Below are positions 7,691-15,826 of a DNA stretch of 64,000 nucleotides, piece after piece (position 1 is the first letter of the stretch; every line of letters starts with the position of its first letter). The notes beneath the pieces are model-generated. The model worked only from the letters and a program-made list of their open reading frames with translations, was not told the origin of the DNA and made no database searches. The translations under genes and the position numbers were made by a program. Where the stretch lies: the NCBI GenBank assembly GCA_020636355.1, contig JACJYB010000002.1, forward strand, positions 496,001-560,000, given 5' to 3'. This stretch comes from Lewinellaceae bacterium (GTDB taxonomy: Bacteria; Bacteroidota; Bacteroidia; Chitinophagales; Saprospiraceae).

Positions 7691-8523
7691 TGGCGTTATA
7701 CGATAGCGTCTGTCTGCAGTTGTCGCGGGTGATCACTACGCGGTATAGCACATCCTTTTCGATGGGAATCCGAATGCTTGACCATTCGATCCGCCCCCAT
7801 ATCTTCGCAATCTATGGATTCGTTCGACTGGCCGATGAGATTGTCGATACCTTTCATGACTTTGACAAGGCCAGTCTTCTGGACCGTTTTAGGCGTGAGA
7901 CTTACAGGGCGATCGATGAAGGCATCAGCACCAATCCGGTCCTGCATGCATTTCAGGGAACGGTCAATCAATACCAAATAGACTTGCAATTGATCGAACA
8001 ATTTCTGCGTAGCATGGAAATGGACCTGTATCCGCAAAACTATCAACGGGAGAAATTTGAAGAATACATCCTCGGGTCAGCGGAGGTTGTTGGACTAATG
8101 TGTCTAAAAGTATTTTGCCAAGGAGATGAAGCTTGTTATCAGGATCTTAAACCGGGAGCAATGCGACTAGGCGCTGCCTTTCAAAAAGTCAATTTTCTGC
8201 GGGATTTGAAGAATGATAAGGAAGTTCTGGGAAGGATCTATTTTCCAAACTGGACCTCCGGAGGGCTTAACGCCGAAATAAAACAGGAAATAGAACAGGA
8301 GATTGCGGAAGATTTTGATGCTGCGCGACAGGCTATTCAACGACTGCCTTCGCAGGCAAAATTCGGCGTGTATTCAGCTTATGTCTATTACAAAGCTTTG
8401 TTCCTGAAAATCAGGTCTTGCCAGCCGCAGATTTTATTACAGAAAAGAATACGAATATCCAATGGTTTTAAAATTCTGCTTTTGATCCTCGCCAAAATGA
8501 ATATTAAATTTAATCGCGTCTAA
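7687..8523 (+). CDS. crtB: Phytoene synthase
   Basis: A 278-residue squalene/phytoene synthase that condenses two geranylgeranyl diphosphates to phytoene, the first committed carotenoid step. Both Asp-rich magnesium-diphosphate motifs are visible: DEIVD at residues 50-54 and FLRDLKND at about 170-177. The family segments YGFVRLADEIVD and GAAFQKVNFLRD are also present. The start ATG at 7687 overlaps the crtI TGA (ATGA); a second ATG follows immediately at 7690. The stop overlaps the next start by one base (TAATG). These overlaps imply translational coupling through the operon. All key residues are intact, in contrast to the interrupted crtI. Confidence 0.93.
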   Translation: MMALYDSVCLQLSRVITTRYSTSFSMGIRMLDHSIRPHIFAIYGFVRLADEIVDTFHDFDKASLLDRFRRETYRAIDEGISTNPVLHAFQGTVNQYQIDLQLIEQFLRSMEMDLYPQNYQREKFEEYILGSAEVVGLMCLKVFCQGDEACYQDLKPGAMRLGAAFQKVNFLRDLKNDKEVLGRIYFPNWTSGGLNAEIKQEIEQEIAEDFDAARQAIQRLPSQAKFGVYSAYVYYKALFLKIRSCQPQILLQKRIRISNGFKILLLILAKMNIKFNRV

Positions 8524-8984
8524 TGCACATGCAGGTCAAAAAATGGGAGATGACATTGCCAATCACTTTGGAAGAAGCCTGGCAATTTTTTTCAAGACCG
8601 GAAAATCTGGGTCAAATTACTCCCCCGGAAATGAATTTTAAAGTGCTCAGCGATCTTCTGTCCGTACCGATGTACGCAGGCATGGTGATTCGTTATCGTC
8701 TTACTCCCTTGCTAGGTATTCCCGCTTCCTGGGTCACTGAAATAACGCAGGTCAACGAACCCTTCTATTTTGTTGATGAACAACGCTTCGGACCATACCG
8801 GTATTGGCATCATGAACACCATTTTGAAATAAAGGATGATGGTATTTTAATGACTGACTTGCTCCACTATGTTGTCCCATTTGGCTTCATAGGCAAATGG
8901 ATTGATAAATGGTTAATCAGTAAAAAAATTGATCAGATCTTCGCATATCGCAAAAACATATTAGCTAAAATGTTTACACAATGA
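8523..8984 (+). CDS. SRPBCC-family protein of the carotenoid operon
   Basis: A 153-residue START/polyketide-cyclase-like (SRPBCC) protein. It begins with a typical LPITLEEAWQFFSRPENLGQITPPEMNF pattern, here given only in part: LEEAWQFFS and NLGQITPP. The core has WVTEITQV and YRYWHHEHHFEI strands, and it ends in an amphipathic helix. This fold forms a deep hydrophobic pocket, so binding or shuttling a carotenoid or precursor is plausible, but no enzymatic role is established. It starts one base inside the crtB stop and overlaps crtZ by 4 bp, so it is clearly part of the operon. Similar genes are often found between crtB and crtZ in Bacteroidota. Confidence 0.8.
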   Translation: MHMQVKKWEMTLPITLEEAWQFFSRPENLGQITPPEMNFKVLSDLLSVPMYAGMVIRYRLTPLLGIPASWVTEITQVNEPFYFVDEQRFGPYRYWHHEHHFEIKDDGILMTDLLHYVVPFGFIGKWIDKWLISKKIDQIFAYRKNILAKMFTQ

Positions 8985-9427
8985 ATCTTGTAATAGGAAT
9001 TATCATCACCCTTATCACCTATTCGGCCATGGAGTTTGTAGCCTGGTTTACCCACAAATACATCATGCATGGGGTATTGTGGTCCTGGCACCGGGATCAT
9101 CACGTTCATGAACCGGGTTTCTTTGAAAAGAACGATCGGTTCTTTCTGATTTTTGCTATTCCTAGTGCAACATTTTTCATACTGGGAAGTACGACCGAAT
9201 TGACCTGGATGATCTGGGCAGGGCTTGGAATATTATTATATGGCGTTACTTATTTCCTGGTCCATGATGTGTTTATCCATCAGCGATTTAAATGGTTCCG
9301 AAATACAAACAATGCTTATTTTAGAGCAATCCGCCGGGCACACAAAATCCATCACAAGCACCTGACCAAAGAAGATGGCGAATGTTTTGGAATGCTGGTG
9401 GTACCCTGGAAATTTTTCAACCGTTAA
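8981..9427 (+). CDS. crtZ: Beta-carotene hydroxylase
   Basis: A 148-residue membrane di-iron hydroxylase that adds 3-hydroxyl groups to the rings of beta-carotene, giving zeaxanthin-type xanthophylls. Four membrane segments and all the iron-binding histidine clusters are visible: HKYIMH (residues 25-30), HRDHH (37-41), HDVFIH (95-100) and HKIHHKH (121-127). Length fits the family. The start ATG overlaps the preceding stop (ATGA). No lycopene cyclase is seen in the window, so ring closure must be encoded elsewhere. Confidence 0.94.
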   Translation: MNLVIGIIITLITYSAMEFVAWFTHKYIMHGVLWSWHRDHHVHEPGFFEKNDRFFLIFAIPSATFFILGSTTELTWMIWAGLGILLYGVTYFLVHDVFIHQRFKWFRNTNNAYFRAIRRAHKIHHKHLTKEDGECFGMLVVPWKFFNR

Positions 9428-9429
9428 TC

Positions 9430-10503
9430 ATGAAATGGATTCTCTGCAGCTTTTTTACTTTTCTCTGGATAGCAGCCAACACGCAAAACCTTACCGATAA
9501 GTTCACTCAGATCAGTCACCGGGTTGAGACGTTCAAAGAATCGGAACACGTACCGGGTGTGGCCATAGCCATCACAAGCCATGGTGAGCTCATTTATGCA
9601 GAAGGTTTTGGCTATGCAGATCTGGAGCAAAATAGCTCTGTAAATCCTTTGACAACCCGATTTCGGATTGGCAGTATTTCTAAATCCCTAACCGCCTCCG
9701 TCCTCGCAAAACAACTTCAGCAAGGCCTGGTTGATCTTGATAATCCCGTGCAGCATTATCTGCCGTCCTACCCTTCGGATGGTGACAAATCCATGATCAC
9801 GCTACGTCTTCTGGGCGGACACCTGGCTGGCATCAGGCACTACAACGGCAATGAATTTTTAATGAACGAGCATTATACGGATGTCATTCCCGCACTGGAT
9901 ATTTTTAAAAATGATCCACTGCTCCACAAACCGGGCAGTAAATATGCGTATTCCAGCTACGGCTTTAACCTGATCAGTGCCGTAATGCAAACGGTGGCAG
10001 GAAAGCCATTTCTTGAACTAATGGATGATGAGCTCATCAAACCCCTCGGTTTGCTCCACACCGGACCAGATATGGTCAGTGACATCATCCTCGACCGGAC
10101 TGGTTATTACGTTGAAGACCTGCAGGGAAATGTGGTGAATGCTCCCGCAGTCGATAATAGCTATAAATGGGCTGGTGGCGGCTTTCTTTCTTCTGCCACA
10201 GATCTCTGCCGTTTTGCCAATGCACTACTGGGAGAGGACTTTTGGACAGCAGATACGCGGAAATTGTTTATCACCTCTCAAAAAGACGATTCCAATAAGG
10301 AAACCCACTACGGAATTGGATTTCGTAGCGATACCGACAACGCTGGCCGGCATTGGTTCGGTCACAGTGGTGGATCGGTGGGCGGTACATCCAACCTGGT
10401 TATTTATCCCGAAGCAGAATTAGTAATCGTGGTCTTGACCAATAAGTCCAATGTCCGGATAGGAACCTTAAACCAGGAAATTGCAGCTATGATTTTGGAC
10501 TAA
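9430..10503 (+). CDS. Secreted serine hydrolase (beta-lactamase class C / PBP4* family)
   Basis: A 357-residue protein with a signal peptide (MKWILCSFFTFLWIAANTQ) and the serine beta-lactamase-like fold. The nucleophile motif SISK is at residues 82-85, the tyrosine motif YSSYGF at 174-179 and the third motif HSGG at 312-315. Members act as esterases, D-aminopeptidases or penicillin-binding-like hydrolases, and the substrate here is unknown. An in-frame ORF extends upstream to 9382 inside crtZ, but the ATG at 9430 gives a proper signal peptide. It starts 2 bp after the crtZ stop, so it is probably the last gene of the carotenoid operon, although no carotenoid role is known. It converges on the ferredoxin gene with only 7 bp between. 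Confidence 0.85.
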   Translation: MKWILCSFFTFLWIAANTQNLTDKFTQISHRVETFKESEHVPGVAIAITSHGELIYAEGFGYADLEQNSSVNPLTTRFRIGSISKSLTASVLAKQLQQGLVDLDNPVQHYLPSYPSDGDKSMITLRLLGGHLAGIRHYNGNEFLMNEHYTDVIPALDIFKNDPLLHKPGSKYAYSSYGFNLISAVMQTVAGKPFLELMDDELIKPLGLLHTGPDMVSDIILDRTGYYVEDLQGNVVNAPAVDNSYKWAGGGFLSSATDLCRFANALLGEDFWTADTRKLFITSQKDDSNKETHYGIGFRSDTDNAGRHWFGHSGGSVGGTSNLVIYPEAELVIVVLTNKSNVRIGTLNQEIAAMILD

Positions 10504-10510
10504 AACCAGG

Positions 10511-10861
10511 TCAGGCTATGTGAAGCTTTTCTTTCCGGTCTAATAATGCTGCTTCACTGTCCACATGATCAGGATCAGGAACGCAGCAATCCACCGGACA
10601 AACAGCTGCACACTGAGGTTCTTCGTGAAAACCGACGCATTCCGTGCATTTATCCGGCACGATGTAATAGAAGTCTTCTGAGATCGGTTCCTGCTTTTGA
10701 TTCACATCGACTTGTTGGCCATTTTGCAGCCCGTAGGTGCCTGACAGTGTCGTTCCGTCCACCATAGCCCACTCGATACCTCCTTCATAAATTGCATTAT
10801 TCGGACATTCCGGCTCACAAGCCCCACAATTGATGCATTCGTCGGTGATGATAATTGCCAT
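10511..10861 (-). CDS. Ferredoxin with two [4Fe-4S] clusters
   Basis: A 116-residue soluble electron carrier. The first cluster motif is C9-C12-C15-C19 (CINCGACEPECP). The second binds through C72, C75, C84 and C88 and has the long insertion CTECVGFHEEPQC typical of Bacteroidota and Chromatium-type (Alvin) ferredoxins, which usually have low reduction potentials. A 50-residue insertion with no cysteines separates the two halves. The start ATG at 10861 begins MAIIITDECI, the normal ferredoxin N terminus. The redox partner is not apparent from neighbours. Confidence 0.92.
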   Translation of the reverse strand: MAIIITDECINCGACEPECPNNAIYEGGIEWAMVDGTTLSGTYGLQNGQQVDVNQKQEPISEDFYYIVPDKCTECVGFHEEPQCAAVCPVDCCVPDPDHVDSEAALLDRKEKLHIA

Positions 10862-10995
10862 GTATTCAGTTTCATTTACCCCTTAACACAAAAGGGCCCC
10901 TAATGGTTTTTCCGGCTGCAAATATAGCGGTTATCTGAAGAATGATTGCATCCTTCAAAAGACTTTACATCCTGGTTCAACAAGTTATCTATCCA

Positions 10996-11760
10996 TCAGT
11001 CGGTGTATAATTCATTTAACGGGGTCGTGCCGAGCTCGAAGATAAAGTTGGCGAGGGAATCGGTACAGGCATTGAGGTATTTCTCTCCTTTTTCGGCCGT
11101 GGCGGGGTATGGATTTCCTACTCCGGTGTCCTCGGTAACGCGGGTCCATTGGCGCTGGGTGATTGCCCAACCCTGTTTAAGTGCAAGTGGTTTGAACGTC
11201 TTCGCCTTTCCGGGACCAGCCTCCTCCAGAGGGCGTACCAGATGAGGTGCAATATGCATCACAGCGCTGGTCTCCATTTCTCCCGCATGGTCTCCGGGAT
11301 CTTCAAAGTATTTGGACCAGTCTACGGCACGCCACCAATTGACCCAGCAGACAAATACCTCCGGGAAGGTAAAAGACAGTTCACGGATAATGGTTTTAAA
11401 GTCATTACCTCCATGCCCGTTGAGGATAATCAGTTTGTTCAACCCGCGTCTTTTCAACACATCAACTACGTCCTTCAAGATGGCTAACTGCGTTGAGGGT
11501 AACAGGTTCATACAAAACGGAACATCCAGCTGTCCGGTATTTACTCCATAACGTATGCCTGGTAAAACCAAGGGCTTAACTCCTCTCTCCCAGGCTTTCC
11601 CGGCAGCTTTTTCAGCTACCCATTCCACCTGATAATTATCCGTACCATAGGGCATATGGTAATTGTGCGCCTCTGTTGCTCCCCAGGGAAGAATGGCCAC
11701 TTCGTATTGCTCATCGCGGACAGCCTTCCAATTTGTTTCTTCCAGTATATATGGTTTCAT
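10996..11760 (-). CDS. Creatininase-family amidohydrolase
   Basis: A 254-residue metal-dependent cyclic amidase-like enzyme. Metal and substrate residues of the creatininase family are visible: WGATEAHNYHMPYGTD (E30, H32, D41), NGHGGN at residues 114-119 and DHAGEMETS at 157-165. Family members open creatinine or formamide-containing rings (creatininase, FAPy deformylase ArfB, MftE peptidase), so the substrate is left open. The gene stands alone between the ferredoxin and the divergent ppk2 gene. Confidence 0.88.
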   Translation of the reverse strand: MKPYILEETNWKAVRDEQYEVAILPWGATEAHNYHMPYGTDNYQVEWVAEKAAGKAWERGVKPLVLPGIRYGVNTGQLDVPFCMNLLPSTQLAILKDVVDVLKRRGLNKLIILNGHGGNDFKTIIRELSFTFPEVFVCWVNWWRAVDWSKYFEDPGDHAGEMETSAVMHIAPHLVRPLEEAGPGKAKTFKPLALKQGWAITQRQWTRVTEDTGVGNPYPATAEKGEKYLNACTDSLANFIFELGTTPLNELYTD

Positions 11761-11774
11761 GATCGCTTACTTTC

Positions 11775-11794
11775 CGTTTAATTTACGTTTAATT
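11775..11794. promoter_or_regulatory. Two 11-bp-spaced CGTTTAATT direct repeats
   Basis: CGTTTAATT occurs at 11775-11783 and again at 11786-11794, one helical turn apart, in the 169 bp between the divergent creatininase gene and the first ppk2 start. The core GTTTAATT also occurs at the left arm of the phrB/crtI inverted repeat. A DNA-binding site is possible, but two AT-rich copies may be chance. Confidence 0.25.
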
Positions 11795-11929
11795 CTCCAA
11801 TCCCGGCAATTTTAAGAAGCTGTCCGATGGCTTTTGAAGATGATGTAAATCTCGTAATTGTATTACAGCTTTCTTCCAAGATTGACTAGTTTAAAGCAAT
11901 TTTTATGCAGCACCAAAGTAGAAAATGGC

Positions 11930-12784
11930 ATGGCGATTGAGCCTTTTTTATTCTCCAATGAGGAAATAGCAAAGATTTCAAACCGTGTAGAACTTGAGCA
12001 TTTGCTATTTGAGCGAATGGTTCATCTTACTCCGGTTTACGACCGCATCCGCTATGAGACCGATCTGGAGTTATTACAAATCGAGTTGCTCAAGATGCAA
12101 AACTGGATCACCCAGCAAGGTATGCGGGTTGCGGTACTTTTCGAAGGCCGTGATGCAGCGGGAAAAGGAGGAGCTATCCGCCGGTTCATGCGATATCTCA
12201 ACCCAAGGGCTGCAAAGGCTGTTGCCCTGGGTAAACCCTCGGATATTGAAAAAGGGCACTGGTATTTTCGTCGCCATGTAAAAGAACTCCCCAATCGCGG
12301 TGAAATGGTATTCTTCGACCGCAGTTGGTACAACCGGGCGGTCGTTGAACCGGTGATGGGCTTTTGCACGCCGGAGGAGTACGAGCGTTTCCTCCAGCAG
12401 GTTCCTGAATTCGAGCATATGCTCTATGAAGACGGAGTCAAGATCATCAAATTTTGGTTTGACATATCCAAAGAAGAACAGGAAAAGCGGTTTCTAGCCC
12501 GGATGACTAACCCCCTGAAGCAGTGGAAAATAAGTCCGGTTGACCTGGCTTCCAGGGAAAAATGGGATGACTACACCCGGCATATCCGGGAAATGTTTAT
12601 CAAGACCCATACAGAGTTTTCCCCATGGATTATCATCAATACCGACTCCAAGATGGAAGCAAGGCTGGAAAGTATCCGTTATTTGCTGTCAAGATTCAAC
12701 TATCCTGGCAAAGAACAAGCCCAAACCATTCTAAGCCCGGATCCAAATGTTGTTCACCGATTCTACCGTTCGATGTATATCTAA
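11930..12784 (+). CDS. ppk2: Polyphosphate kinase 2 family protein (intact P-loop)
   Basis: A 284-residue PPK2, which transfers phosphate between polyphosphate and nucleotides (mostly polyphosphate-driven NDP or NMP phosphorylation). The Walker A loop GRDAAGKGG (nucleotides 12146-12172), the Walker B/VFFDRSWYNRAVVEPV segment and the lid with NPLKQWKISPVD are all intact. The ORF is open back to a TTG at 11858, but the ATG at 11930 gives the usual family N terminus. It is followed after 9 bp by a paralogue with a damaged P-loop, and the two were probably made by tandem duplication. Whether it prefers AMP/GMP or ADP/GDP cannot be read from sequence. Confidence 0.92.
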   Translation: MAIEPFLFSNEEIAKISNRVELEHLLFERMVHLTPVYDRIRYETDLELLQIELLKMQNWITQQGMRVAVLFEGRDAAGKGGAIRRFMRYLNPRAAKAVALGKPSDIEKGHWYFRRHVKELPNRGEMVFFDRSWYNRAVVEPVMGFCTPEEYERFLQQVPEFEHMLYEDGVKIIKFWFDISKEEQEKRFLARMTNPLKQWKISPVDLASREKWDDYTRHIREMFIKTHTEFSPWIIINTDSKMEARLESIRYLLSRFNYPGKEQAQTILSPDPNVVHRFYRSMYI

Positions 12785-12793
12785 TCCGAATCT

Positions 12794-13573
12794 ATGTATT
12801 CCAAAAAGGATCTTAAAAGACTATCATCTTCCCGGGCGTTGGAATTGCTCCTGAGGCAGGATGTCCCTGACTTTCCTCTGGTTTTACAGGAATTGCAGTT
12901 CGAAACCAAACTGAAGAAATTACAAATAGCGCTGAATCAAATGCAGAGCTGGATCGTGCGCAGTGGTAGCCGGGTGGCAATCTTGGTCGAAGGAAGCGAA
13001 TTTGCCGGCAGGGGAAGTCTGATCCGGGCTTGTATGGAGCACATGAATCCACGTAATGTTCGTCTGGTGGCTTTGGATAAACCTACCGAGAAAGAGAAAA
13101 GTCAATGGTACTTTAAACGTTATATAGCCAGCCTGCCCGAACAAAGCGAGATCGTTTTTTTCGACCGCAGTTGGTACAACCGGGCTGTCGTGGAACCGGT
13201 TAATGGGTTCTGTTCTCCTGAGCAACATCTTCTTTTTATGGAAGAAGTCCTGGAGTTTGAGAAAATGCTTTTATCCGCTGGGACCATTCTGGTCAAAATC
13301 CACCTGACCATCAGTCGCAAGGAACAAGCGCTACGCATTGAGCATGTAAAACAAAACCCTTTAAGGCGGTGGGAGCTTTCAGCCGTTGATCTGAATGCGG
13401 TTCGTCTTTATGACCGTTATCATGAATACCAGCTAAAAATGTTTAAACTGACCGGTATAAAGCAGGCACCGTGGCAGGTCATAGAAGGGGATGTGAAACC
13501 GCTTTCTACCTTAAAAGCCATGAAATACATTCTGAAATCCGTGCCCTGGGAAAAACTTCCAGAGGGTTCTTAA
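12794..13573 (+). CDS. PPK2 paralogue with degenerate Walker A, possible pseudoenzyme
   Basis: A 259-residue PPK2 homologue directly after the intact copy (9-bp gap). Overall architecture is kept, and the second catalytic segment VFFDRSWYNRAVVEPV is identical to that of its neighbour. The phosphate-binding loop, however, reads GSEFAGRGS where the neighbour has GRDAAGKGG. The catalytic Lys is Arg (AGG at 13010-13012), the metal-binding Asp is Glu and the last Gly is Ser. The lid is NPLRRWELSAVD. Loss of the P-loop Lys normally abolishes catalysis, so this may be a regulatory or heteromeric partner of the active subunit; altered substrate use is the alternative. The frame is intact and does not look decayed. 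Confidence 0.88.
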   Translation: MYSKKDLKRLSSSRALELLLRQDVPDFPLVLQELQFETKLKKLQIALNQMQSWIVRSGSRVAILVEGSEFAGRGSLIRACMEHMNPRNVRLVALDKPTEKEKSQWYFKRYIASLPEQSEIVFFDRSWYNRAVVEPVNGFCSPEQHLLFMEEVLEFEKMLLSAGTILVKIHLTISRKEQALRIEHVKQNPLRRWELSAVDLNAVRLYDRYHEYQLKMFKLTGIKQAPWQVIEGDVKPLSTLKAMKYILKSVPWEKLPEGS

Positions 13574-13588
13574 ATCCGGGATACCTAT

Positions 13589-14971
13589 TTATTCATTCCT
13601 GCTTTTGTAAATCCAGGTGCCAACCAAATAACCTAATAGACTGGCCAAAACTCCAGGCCAGAGCGCATCAACTGCCAAAGGGTAGAAGTATTCAAAATAA
13701 ATCCAGATTCCCGCTCCACAGATCATGGACCAAAGTGCTCCCGTCCGATTACTCCATTTGGTGAATAAAGCGACATTCAAAGGAATAAACAGCGATACCA
13801 GTCCAAAAACACTGGAGATACCGACCAGGTCGTAAATGTTTTGATGTCCAAGTGCAAAGAACACGGAGATCAGCCCCACCAGCAAGACGCAAAGTCTGGT
13901 TAACCATAAAAATCGTTGAGAAGTCAGTCGGTCAGCGACCAAAGGTTTCAGGATATTTTCTGATAAAATGCTGGCAGGTGCTAGCAAAGACCCGCTGGCA
14001 GTACTCAGAATGGCGCTGACCAGCGAACCGAAAAATAATATTTGCAGCCCAATATGTCCTTTTTGCAACACTATGGTGGGCAGGACAGTTTGAAGATTTC
14101 CCGCCATCATTTCCGGAAATAGGTGATTGGCCAGCAGGATAAGGTAAAGTGGAATCATCGCGAAAATCAGATACAACCCTGCTCCGATCAGGGTCGAATA
14201 ATAAGCGGCTTTTTCCGATCGGGCAGAATTGACCCGTTGGAAGACATCCTGGCTCGCAATACTACCCAGTCCGATAATCATCCAAGCGGTAATCCAGTGA
14301 ACCCATTCCAGAGGTCCATCATGCGGAAAAAACTGGTAATGGCTGCTTGAAACGCTATGTATTACGGATTGAAAGCCATCGCTCTGGCTTCCCCATACGA
14401 TCGTCAGTGCAACCAACCCGGTGACTATCATGATGCTCTGCAGGAAATCGGTTATCGATACTGCCCACATACCTCCCCAGAAAGTATAGAAGATGACCAT
14501 ACCTGCAGATATCAGGACAGTTGTAGGTAATGCCATGCCGGTGATCGTTGATAATAATAAGCCGAGGGCAACCAATTGCGCTGCACAATAACCAAAGAAA
14601 GAAAAGATCATCATGACCCCACTGATTTGTTCGGCTACCCGCCCAAATCGCATCCGGAATAAATCGATAATGGTGTACACATTAAGCCGGTAAAGCCGGC
14701 GGGCGTAAAATACCGCTACCAGTACGAGGCCAAGCACTGCCCCAAACGGATCTTCTATAACTCCGAGCAGCCCGTGTTCTAAAAACTCAGAGGATGCTCC
14801 CAGGACCGTTTCACTTCCAAACCAAAGCGCAAAGACTGCGGCTGCATTCAGATATGCCGGAAGATTACGACCGGCCATGATAAAATCCTCGGCATTAGAA
14901 ACCCAACGCTTGGCGAAATATCCGATGGAAACTGTGAAGACCAGGTAAACCAGGATGGCGACAAGTAACAT
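13589..14971 (-). CDS. Sodium:solute symporter (SSS family)
   Basis: A 460-residue inner-membrane sodium-coupled transporter with 12-13 hydrophobic segments. The N terminus shows the SSS signature region: GYFAKRW, AEDFIMAGRNLP and AVFALWFGSETVLGASSEF. YTIIDLFRMRFG marks the loop before TM4. The residues do not identify the substrate. It converges on the ppk2 paralogue with 15 bp between. The start ATG at 14971 begins directly with the first membrane segment. Confidence 0.88.
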   Translation of the reverse strand: MLLVAILVYLVFTVSIGYFAKRWVSNAEDFIMAGRNLPAYLNAAAVFALWFGSETVLGASSEFLEHGLLGVIEDPFGAVLGLVLVAVFYARRLYRLNVYTIIDLFRMRFGRVAEQISGVMMIFSFFGYCAAQLVALGLLLSTITGMALPTTVLISAGMVIFYTFWGGMWAVSITDFLQSIMIVTGLVALTIVWGSQSDGFQSVIHSVSSSHYQFFPHDGPLEWVHWITAWMIIGLGSIASQDVFQRVNSARSEKAAYYSTLIGAGLYLIFAMIPLYLILLANHLFPEMMAGNLQTVLPTIVLQKGHIGLQILFFGSLVSAILSTASGSLLAPASILSENILKPLVADRLTSQRFLWLTRLCVLLVGLISVFFALGHQNIYDLVGISSVFGLVSLFIPLNVALFTKWSNRTGALWSMICGAGIWIYFEYFYPLAVDALWPGVLASLLGYLVGTWIYKSRNE

Positions 14972-15114
14972 GAACTAATCCATTAATGAGGACCATCGAA
15001 AAGATATATGAAAAAATTAAGGGATCAGCACCTTTTGAACCTGTATTACGCGAAATGTGTTGAACACAGTGGAGTTATGCATGATCCAGGCAGTATCACC
15101 AAAATCAATTAGCT

Positions 15115-15297
15115 ATGTCGACCAATAAATTCCTCGGCTTGATTATCATGGGTGTCCTGGCTATCGGTATCATTTGGACAATTACCCACCTTCCTTCCAT
15201 CATTGCTATTGGCTTAAATCTGGCAGGACTTGCATTTGTACTTGCTATTCTAGCGCTTCTCGGATTTTACCTCTATCAGCTCCTGCGCAAAAAATGA
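15115..15297 (+). CDS. Small membrane protein of 60 residues
   Basis: A short hydrophobic protein with two predicted membrane helices (about residues 6-25 and 31-54) and a basic tail LLRKK. It has no recognisable family. The ATG at 15115 is preceded by a 143-bp gap from the divergent symporter, and the gene converges on the next one with 13 bp between. The regular helix pattern and positive-inside ends support a real gene. Confidence 0.55.
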   Translation: MSTNKFLGLIIMGVLAIGIIWTITHLPSIIAIGLNLAGLAFVLAILALLGFYLYQLLRKK

Positions 15298-15310
15298 TCA
15301 ATTCCGGAAA

Positions 15311-15766
15311 TCACTTCCTGATGCGCTCTTTGCCTTCTTTGGATAATGCAGAACTCCGGGTCAAACTTTTGATTTTTTTTACCGGACGAAACCGTAGCGC
15401 TGACCAATCATCATCCAAAGCTACCTGACGGACAGGTTCCAGGCCAATTGCACCCATCGGCTCCCATCCATGATCCCGGGATAGTCCGGTCTGATACCGT
15501 TTGGAAGATTTTTTCGGATAGGCAAACCACAAGACCGGGTCTCTGGTTTGGTCTACCTGGCGCAATTCTTGCGCCAGCTGTGCAATATGCGCGGGATCCA
15601 ACAAAAATGCTACCAGAAAGTCCAGATCCTTTTTTATGGCCTCGTCCTTCAGGACTTTTGCCTCTTTGCCCCACTGCTCAAATAAAGGAGTTAGTTCTTC
15701 GGGCATCCGGATGACCTGTATTTCCTGTTGACCCTTATAATTGAGTTTCTTAATAATCTCTTCCAT
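15311..15766 (-). CDS. Conserved-looking hypothetical protein, DUF3052-like C-terminal half
   Basis: A 151-residue soluble protein. The N-terminal part is a charged helix-rich region (residues 15-75). The second half has an LWFAYPKKSSK segment, then LSRDHGWEPMG and the end motif ALDDDWSALRFRPVKK. That order (aliphatic strand, W-x-x-PKGSSK-like, D-x-GW, V-x-LD-x-x-WS-x-L-R/K-F) resembles small DUF3052-type bacterial proteins of unknown function. The assignment is from memory of the pattern only. The gene is alone, leftward, between the small membrane protein and mobA. Confidence 0.6.
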   Translation of the reverse strand: MEEIIKKLNYKGQQEIQVIRMPEELTPLFEQWGKEAKVLKDEAIKKDLDFLVAFLLDPAHIAQLAQELRQVDQTRDPVLWFAYPKKSSKRYQTGLSRDHGWEPMGAIGLEPVRQVALDDDWSALRFRPVKKIKSLTRSSALSKEGKERIRK

Positions 15767-15826
15767 GGTTTTCGATATGGTTTAATACCTGAGGTTAAAG
15801 CTAAAATCTTTTTGATCGTTTCCGCA

